This document shows, in pieces, positions 57,977 to 64,000 of a stretch of DNA of 64,000 nucleotides. The first letter of the stretch is position 1. The number at the start of each line of letters is the position of its first letter. Origin of the DNA: Allomyces arbusculus. Its lineage: Eukaryota > Blastocladiomycota > Blastocladiomycetes > Blastocladiales > Blastocladiaceae. The stretch spans positions 620,001-684,000 of the forward strand of contig JADHYV010000001.1 of the NCBI GenBank assembly GCA_027604705.1, written 5' to 3'. Made by a program: the position numbers and the translations under genes. The notes under the pieces were generated by a model. The model had not been told where the DNA came from. It ran no database searches and was given only the letters and a program-made list of their open reading frames with translations.

Positions 57977-59618
57977 CCGCGAGGTGTTCCCGGTTTCGCT
58001 GCGCAAATGCAAGGCGTTTTCCGCCATCGTGTTGGCGATCACCACGACATTTAACTTCATTTCTGCGATTCCTCCCTTGGCGAGCACGCGCTGTACACAT
58101 AAGCTGACCGAAACGAGTCGAAGCTACTGCGTCTCCGTGCTCAGGTCCGGCACAGGCACGAAAACGGAAACAGCCATCTCCCAACCCCTCCTCACTTCCA
58201 CTCTCTTCCCGGCCCCAGGAATGATCACATCGCTGGAAAACTGGTGTCGGTCTGTCCAGCCATTCCTCGGCCTGCCGTGGCCGACCTCGATTCGGGGCAT
58301 CAGATCTTGGCTCGTTGAGCTCCTCTGAGAGCGCGGCCAAGCCTGGCCAACCAGCACGTCTCCCTCGCGCCTTGTCTCCCCTCCACGTCCATCACCACCA
58401 ACGGCAGCGACACGACCTTCACCATCACCAACCCCTCGCCACTTCTCGAGTTGGCCCGCACTCGCCTCTGCGAGCCTCTGTCGCCATTCGATAGCATTCT
58501 TACCGGCGCGCCGGGTCCAGAGGCCGGCACGACGCGGTTTCGATAATGGTGTTCGATCGATCACAAGGCCTTCGCTGTCATGCTGCGAACACGCACAAAT
58601 GAAGATGAAATAAAACAGCCGTCCTGCGTTTGGCTCGCGCTCGCTGGCCAACGTCGCGCCAACGGCCGCGTCAACGTCGTTTTGGTTGCTCAAACGTGTG
58701 GTGTTTCTGGGTCGCCCTGTCCTTGCCAAAGTAATGCGAGCCCAACGCGCAGAAACGTGCAACACGGATAACCAGTGCCGCCCCACCTTGTGGGTGCGCC
58801 AAATCCGTTCCCCTCCACATGGCCTCGGTTGGCGCCGCGTTCCCCGCCCCCCGCACGCGCCAGGCGGCATGTTCGCGATGGCGAATCGTGCTTTTTTTGC
58901 GGATCGTTGGTTGCTTTGCTGATGCATCCAGCAACGCGACGGAAAGCTAGCTGGGAGATGGGCTTGCTTTCCAAAGCAAAGTCTCCCGTCGTGCATGCGC
59001 GCGCGTGCTGCGGAAGGCCAGAGAGCCCGTTCGAGCGCAAAGGCGCCGCGTCTTGGCGCGTGCGTGTACCACACGGAGAACGAGCGCCGAGCAGCTGGTT
59101 CATTTGATGGAATTAGATGGCGGCAGCAGCAGCCGTGCCAACGAGACGAGGTCGCCCGTACTACGTTTAAAGCCTGCGCGTGCCCGCCTGAGCGCCCTAC
59201 CTACTCCCAACCATCCCGCATCCATCCAACCCGGACTTGTGAACGTAGAGAGCGCGTTTGATTTCTCGCCAACTGCAGCCGACCGACGAGCTCTTAATCC
59301 GCGACCGAAACCCGTTCATTTTCCAACGGATCCGCGCACGCGCACGATCCGGTTTGCCGCGACCGCCCGTGCTCTCCAGCGGCTCCGCCAACGCTTCGGC
59401 TCGCAGCGTCAAGGACGACCTAAGCGATACTCCGCGCGCCGCGACGCACGCTCTGCGACGCGACGCGACCGACGCCAAGATCCATTCGCAGCCACCCGAC
59501 GCGCATTTCCACGTATTTCACGCCCACGCGCTCTTTCCTCCGTACTTCACGCCCACGCGCGCTTTCCGCCGTACTTCACGCCCACACACGCATCAGCAAC
59601 CTACTCGCCACCGCCAAG
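57977..59618. other. Intergenic 1.6 kb; 29-bp tandem repeat near right end
   Basis: No family-like gene. An AATAAA lies at 58609-58614 on the plus strand. A long minus-strand frame (58124-59074) has irregular composition and no homologue I recognise. The right end carries a 29-bp tandem repeat before the endosulfine start. Confidence 0.45.
59517..59590. repeat. 29-bp tandem repeat, about 2.5 copies
   Basis: Copy 1 at 59517-59545, copy 2 at 59546-59574, partial copy 3 to 59590. Each copy begins TTCACGCCCACGCG and ends CCGTAC. It ends 28 bases before the ATG of the endosulfine gene, so it is probably in the 5' leader or core promoter. Confidence 0.85.
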
Positions 59619-60083
59619 ATGCTGACCACGTCCCCCGCGGCGCGCCGCACCACCTCGCCGCCGGCCGACGGCCGCACCACCAACTCAGTCGCTCCCGCTC
59701 CTGGCAAGCCCTCCACCTCGTCCGCGCCCACTGCAGCGCCTACGGCCAAGTCGTCGGTGATCGCCGCACAGGAGCAACAACTGCGTGCCAAGTACGGCAA
59801 CGCGATCCCGAACCGCGGGTCGGCGGCGGCACGGCTGCGCAGTGCGCGCGACCGCCGCAAGTACTTTGATTCGGGCGACTATGCGCTCGCCAAGGCGGCG
59901 GGACGGCCCGCCGACGCGGCCGCAGGGATCCCGCTCGTGGGACCCGGACAAGTCGCGCCGCAGCCGCTCGTCAAGGCCGCCGTCGCTGGTGGTGCATCAC
60001 CGCCGCGCGGAACGGCGCCGCCGGTCGCGCCCGCGGGGAACCCGGCAGTGTCGGCCAAGGCGCAGGTTCAGGCCGCGCCGTGA
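59619..60083 (+). CDS. Endosulfine/ARPP-19 (Igo-like) PP2A-B55 inhibitor
   Basis: Small intrinsically disordered regulator. When phosphorylated by a Greatwall/Rim15-type kinase on the Ser of the FDSGDY motif, this family binds and blocks PP2A-B55, controlling mitotic entry or quiescence. One exon, 154 residues. The hallmark RRKYFDSGDYALAKA is at 80-94 (target Ser85), preceded by the conserved basic helix EQQLRAKYGNAIPNRGSAAARLRSARDR. Both ends are Pro/Ala/Ser-rich. Length is normal for the family. No Greatwall kinase gene is present in the window. Confidence 0.93.
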   Translation: MLTTSPAARRTTSPPADGRTTNSVAPAPGKPSTSSAPTAAPTAKSSVIAAQEQQLRAKYGNAIPNRGSAAARLRSARDRRKYFDSGDYALAKAAGRPADAAAGIPLVGPGQVAPQPLVKAAVAGGASPPRGTAPPVAPAGNPAVSAKAQVQAAP

Positions 60084-60509
60084 GTGAGTGGAGTGGATGG
60101 GGCTGCACGCTGGCGTCGCGGTCCGTGGAAGCTGGAAAGGCAATGTGAATGGAGGGAGAGTCGAGCAGGGAGGGGGTCGGTGGTGATGACCAGCCGACGA
60201 GGAATGCCGCGACGAAGAGGTTGACGGAGCGCGGAAGGCTGAAGGAGCATTGTAAATACTTGCATTCATCCGCGATGAGTTGAAGAAACAAGACAATCGA
60301 TTATTTACAGCAAAAAGAGATGGACGAGAGCACAAAAGGACGAGGCCATCAACAGCAGAATCGCAAACAAAATGCGCAAACGCGTCGGCTGGGACACGGT
60401 CAACGAGATGAGCAGAGGTAGTCGGGAAGTTGCAAGAATCAAAGGGTGGAGAACGGGTATTCGAGGAGTGGGGAGTGAGAGGGTAATCGCCGGTCGGGCG
60501 GGAGCAAGG
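60084..60509. other. Convergent 3' flanks; no gene seen
   Basis: AT-richer from 60240 to 60400, with AT-rich runs on the minus strand (TAAATAATCG near 60300) that could serve as a polyadenylation signal for the Mo25 gene. No coding signal. Confidence 0.4.
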
Positions 60510-62051
60510 TCATGCCGCCGGGTTGGACGAGACAGTCGACCTGTCCAAGTGCGATGCGGCCGACAAGGACGGCGGCTCGGACGAAGCGCCGCTGAGCTCG
60601 GCTAGCTTTTCCAAGACGAGCATCTTGTCCTCGTTTGGTTGGTTGCCTGTGCAGAAGGCAGGAGGGTGGAGTGAGACCAACATGACCTGCCAAACGCGCA
60701 AGAAAAAGACTGGCCGTGAGCGTACCAATCATGTCCGGAACGCAGTTCGAAATGTAGGTCATGAGCTTGTCGCGGTTGCGAATCAAAATGTCGGCGACAG
60801 CGCGCGTCTTGCGCGGGTTGGCGACAAACAGCTTGAACGGGTGGAAGGCTTCAAACTGAATGTTGCGCGACTGGTCGCGGAACAGGTTCATGATCACCTT
60901 CAAGTTCTCTGTCGACGCCAGGTACCGCATCAGGATTTGGTGGTTCGACCGCTCCGTGAGCAGCTCGCCGAGCAGCCGAATCGACTGCCGCTTGGTCACG
61001 TAGTTGGTCGAGTGCATGAGCTGCGTGTGCCGCTCGAAAAACGCGTCGTAGTTGGCGTCGAGAAAAGCGGTGGCCAAGTCCGTGTGCCGCGTCAGGAGAT
61101 CCTAGCCGAGGCGAACGATCGAGTGAGATGAACGAGTCGACGGGGTAGAGGGGGGAACATGACCAGAACGTACTCGGAACGTCACAAACGCGTCGCTAGC
61201 CGTGTCAAACGTCGTCGACTGCACGTAGCTGAAAAAGCTCCAAAAGATGGGGTGCGCGAGCATGGTTTTGGCCAGCGGCTTGGACCGTGCGCACTCGCGG
61301 ACCATGACACCGCAGTTGAGCGCGACCTCGGGGTTCTCATAGCTACAAGAATCACCGTCAGTGTCATGTCCTCCCGGACAACGGGGCACGCGGCACACTT
61401 CGACACGAACCCCTGGATTAAGAATGCGAGCAGATCGGGACGTGCAGCAAAGTACTCGACGGTCGGGTATCGGTGGCCCATTTGGAGCCGCATCAAATGG
61501 GTGACGAGTGCTGCGACCGTCTTCTTCGTCTAGGGTATCGGAAAAAAAAATGCACAGTCAGCACCCAAAGCATCGAGCAGCAATCCACAACGGCCGCAAC
61601 CATTCACGTACCTCAAAGTCCAAGTGGATCAGGTGCGTGATGAGCAGGGTCAACAGGTCCTGCTGGTAAATCTCTTGTGCAACGGCTACGACGACCTCGG
61701 GCGACGGCGGTGCGTCTAAAAAGGGTACAACACGGGAACGGCGTCAGCGGGACCACATCGTATGTCGCAGCCGTTGGCCCAACACCATACCATTTGTGCC
61801 GACCACCATGTACTTGATTTGCGCGAGATACCGCGCCAGCTCGCGACTCGCTTCTTCGACGCCCTAGGAATCACCGACAGAACAGAAGCCGCGCGTGATC
61901 AGCCAATCATCCTCGTTTAATGTTGATTTGATCGAGCCCTGCAAACTACCTTGGGTCCAAGTGTGTCCATTCGCAACACGTATTCACGGACCGCGCGCAC
62001 CACGTCGCCGGGCGTTTTTGGGCGCGAGTACTTGTTAAAGAGAAAGCTCAT
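60510..62051 (-). CDS. HYM1: Mo25/Hym1 scaffold protein
   Basis: Armadillo-like helical scaffold that activates STE20/germinal-centre kinases; fungal Hym1 is part of the RAM/MOR polarity network. Exons 62051-61950, 61863-61791, 61715-61612, 61529-61411, 61342-61174, 61101-60726 and 60646-60510 give 359 residues (family about 340). Key blocks: [70 protein letters not shown] (formed across intron 4), [73 protein letters not shown]-like [14 protein letters not shown] and [11 protein letters not shown]. Intron 4 has a GTTCGT donor. The C-terminus carries a Ser-rich extension. Confidence 0.95.
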
Positions 62052-62467
62052 GGTGCGTCTTGTCGGTGCTGGTGCTGAGTGTCGTCGCCGTCGCCGTCGC
62101 CGTCGATCGGGGTGTTGCTCACGTTGCAAGTGGCGGTGCGTGATCGGGGCGTGGTCGGTCTCAACAAGGTCGTCGAAGAGCGAGCGTCGGGCGGGACGTC
62201 GGCCGCTCTAATTGCGGCTGGCGGCGTCAAGTTGGGTGCGTGTGCTGGCCCGATAAAAAGGTGGGGAGCGTGGGAGCGAGAGATGTGCTTGCTCGCAGTT
62301 CAGCGTGATCTGCCCGCACCACGCGTTTTCGACGTGGTCAACTTCCCAGCGTTCGGTCGTCGCCCCAGCCCGCCCATCCAACCGCCGCCGCCGGCCGATC
62401 AGCAACATATCAACTTCGTTCGAAACTAACCGTCGCAAGTGCACTATTCCGATCCAGTTTGCCACGT
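62052..62467. other. Intergenic; Mo25 promoter and 3' flank of membrane gene
   Basis: 416 bases, no gene seen. Contains GTCGCC/CGTCGC repeats at about 62085-62105 just upstream of the Mo25 start. Confidence 0.4.
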
Positions 62468-64000
62468 TCAAGACTCTCCACCTCCCTGCTCCTCTGCCGT
62501 CGACACTCCCGTCCCCTTCCGCGGCGCCACCGCTGCCCCATCCACCCTCTCCTCCTCGTCCGTCTCGCTCTCTGCCGCCACCTCCTCAAGCGGCGCCGCC
62601 GGCCTCGCCGCCGGCGTTCCGCTCCCCACAACCGAGCGTGACCCTGTCACGACCGGCACGACCGTTGACACCCTGCCCAGCGTCGACTCAGGCGCGTGCA
62701 TTGCCGACGACGCGACAAGCGCCGACACGCGCCTTCCCGCCACCGCCCCTACACCACCAACGGCGCTCGACCGCGCCGAACTCGAACTGCTGTGCCCCAA
62801 GATCTCTACCTCCGACTCGGGCACAGTCGGTCTTGGACGCAGTGCACCGCGGAGGGAGCCCCACACACCCGCGGCAGAGGCCGTGCGCGCCGTACGCGCC
62901 GACTGCACGCCGGGCAACTTACTGCGCCAGGCGGCCAGGTCGTCGGCGTGGAACATTTGGATCTGCACGCGGGACGGGACGGGCGTGAGCGGGGGCGCTG
63001 GCTTGGGCGCGGGGGTGGTGATTCCGGTGGTGGCGGGTGAGGGTGGTCCGGGCGGCACGGGGGTGAGCTGGATGACGAGCGACTTGGCGAGTGCGTGTAC
63101 GTGCATGTGTCGCGGGAAGAGGGCGAGTGCCGGGTGCCGCGCCTCGGTCGCGAAGATCAAGAGCTCTGCGTGGATGAACGACGGAGTGTCAGCAATCAAG
63201 GTGCAAAGTGGGGGAGGGGGCACGATGAGCGGGACGGGTGCGGACCTTGCTGCTGGAAATAACTGATTTCCATGCGCTTCCACCGACTGAACGGGCCCGT
63301 GCCCATCTTGACTGGATACGACCCGGTAAATTTCTACGCACACCACCAAGTCCAACTTCAGTGCCCTGGCCGACGCACGCAAACGGCCTCCGCTACACAA
63401 CGCCAACAATCCGTACCGAATCGTCGTTACGCCCTTTATACCGCCCCGACCGCCGAGCACTGCTCACCGACCCGGGTTTCTGGCTGTCTGTGCGGCCTGT
63501 GCGGGTGGCCAAAGACGACGAGGACTGGTTGCGCGCATTCGGGAACAAGAGCTGCTTGATGTGCGACCCAAACAGCGCGATGACCACGCCAAGCACCATG
63601 TAGACGCACGCGACCGACATGACCAGGAACAGGTACGCGACAGATTCAATCACGAAGTAGGCGCTGGCGCCACCCAGCAGCAGCGAGACGATCAGGTGCC
63701 GGATCGCGTAGTAGAGCGAGGCGGTTTGCGTGTTGCGGCGGCGCGTGCGGCGGAGTTGCCGCGCAAAGTAGACGGCGAGCCCGCAGGTGATGCTATGGAT
63801 GGAGAGGCGTCAACTGGGAAGTTGAGAAAAGGATGGGGGAGGGGGGGGGGGGGGGTGGGAGCGGCGGAGCCAAGTCGCGCACCCGTGGAGCGAAAGCGCC
63901 GCGATCAGGCAAATCCCATGCGCCAGGGTCTTGGACGAGCCGGAACACGAGTACACGGTGGCCGAGTTGGTAATCGTCGTCTTGACGGCCAGCGGGAACG
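62468..64000 (-). CDS. Multi-pass membrane protein with PH-like tail, 5' end missing
   Basis: Runs off the right edge. Visible exons: beyond 64000-63883, 63792-63417, 63333-63246 and 63165-62468, with phases 2, 0 and 1 all closing. The first two exons encode three membrane segments (GICLIAALSLHGITCGLAVYF; IRHLIVSLLLGGASAYFVI; AYLFLVMSVACVYMVLGVVI), with a basic loop RQLRRTRRRN, as in the last helices of a receptor or channel. A Ser/Arg-rich linker follows. Then comes a stretch with PH-domain character: FTGSYPVKMG, RWKRMEISYF, ELLIFA, LAKSLVIQL, and, after a Pro/Thr loop, VQIQMFHADDLAAWRSKL with the helix Trp. The last 150 residues are Ser/Ala/Glu-rich. Donors include GTCCGC and an extended G-run in the first intron. 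Family not identified. Confidence 0.7.
63843..63855. repeat. G homopolymer run in intron
   Basis: At least 13 uninterrupted G on the plus strand (C on the coding strand) in the first visible intron of the membrane gene; it gives that intron a polypyrimidine tract and is prone to sequencing or assembly length error. Confidence 0.9.

Noticed and set aside
58124-59074. 316-codon minus-strand frame
   Set aside because: Irregular composition with no domain or likely start; probably chance in GC-rich DNA, though the region has no better gene.
1-64000. CRISPR arrays, tRNA or rRNA genes, transposon or virus-derived open frames
   Set aside because: Looked for repeated spacer patterns, tRNA-like T-loop boxes and reverse transcriptase, integrase or transposase motifs by eye and saw none. 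A covariance-model scan could still find a small RNA.

Overview
The window looks like nuclear DNA of a GC-rich, intron-bearing fungus. Exons are dense and biased to G/C in third positions. Introns are mostly 55-110 nt, usually begin GTACGT, GTACGC, GTGCGT or GTATGT and end YAG. The gene content is fungal (a Hul4-like HECT ligase, a tricalbin, an Nrc2/Fpk-type kinase, a Cla4-type PAK, an FSH-family hydrolase), but a TPX2-like and a BRE/BRCC45-like gene are also present, and both are usually missing from yeasts. Together this suggests an early-diverging, probably zoosporic fungus such as a member of the Blastocladiomycota. That placement is inference from protein resemblance and composition; no search was run.

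Layout: Cdc42 (0.9-1.7 kb, +); a gamma-glutamylcyclotransferase-like gene (2.5-3.6, +); a BRCT-BRCT-SWIM-DNA ligase (4.0-6.1, -); complex I 24 kDa subunit (6.8-7.8, -); an unrecognised disordered protein (8.2-11.0, -); a Hul4-like HECT ligase (11.6-14.9, -); a tricalbin with six C2-like segments (16.0-21.1, +); two tandem multi-pass membrane paralogues (21.9-25.3, +); a TPX2-like gene (25.8-28.1, +); a run of four F-box/Cys-knuckle paralogues, two of them apparently broken (28.5-33.1, -); BRE/BRCC45 (33.3-34.9, -); an FSH serine hydrolase (36.0-37.1, +); a sphingosine-kinase-like gene (37.3-39.6, +); a giant RhoGEF (40.2-45.4, +); a peroxisomal-type carrier (46.2-47.2, +); a gene-poor 2.2 kb stretch; an Nrc2/Fpk-like AGC kinase (49.4-52.5, +); a Cla4-type PAK (52.9-55.3, -); exonuclease V (55.7-58.0, +); an endosulfine/Igo protein (59.6-60.1, +); Mo25/Hym1 (60.5-62.1, -); and the 3' part of a multi-pass membrane protein with a PH-like tail (62.5-64.0, -, running off the end).

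How the genes may work together: Cdc42, a RhoGEF, a PH-CRIB PAK kinase, Mo25 and an Nrc2/Fpk-like kinase all belong to known fungal polarity signalling, and the tricalbin and sphingosine kinase act on cortical ER and membrane lipids. The BRCT-SWIM ligase, BRE and EXO5 are DNA-repair type proteins. They lie near one another but in mixed orientations, so co-regulation is not implied. Exon structures were assembled by eye from splice signals, reading phase and protein-family conservation; every multi-exon model given in full below closes in frame.
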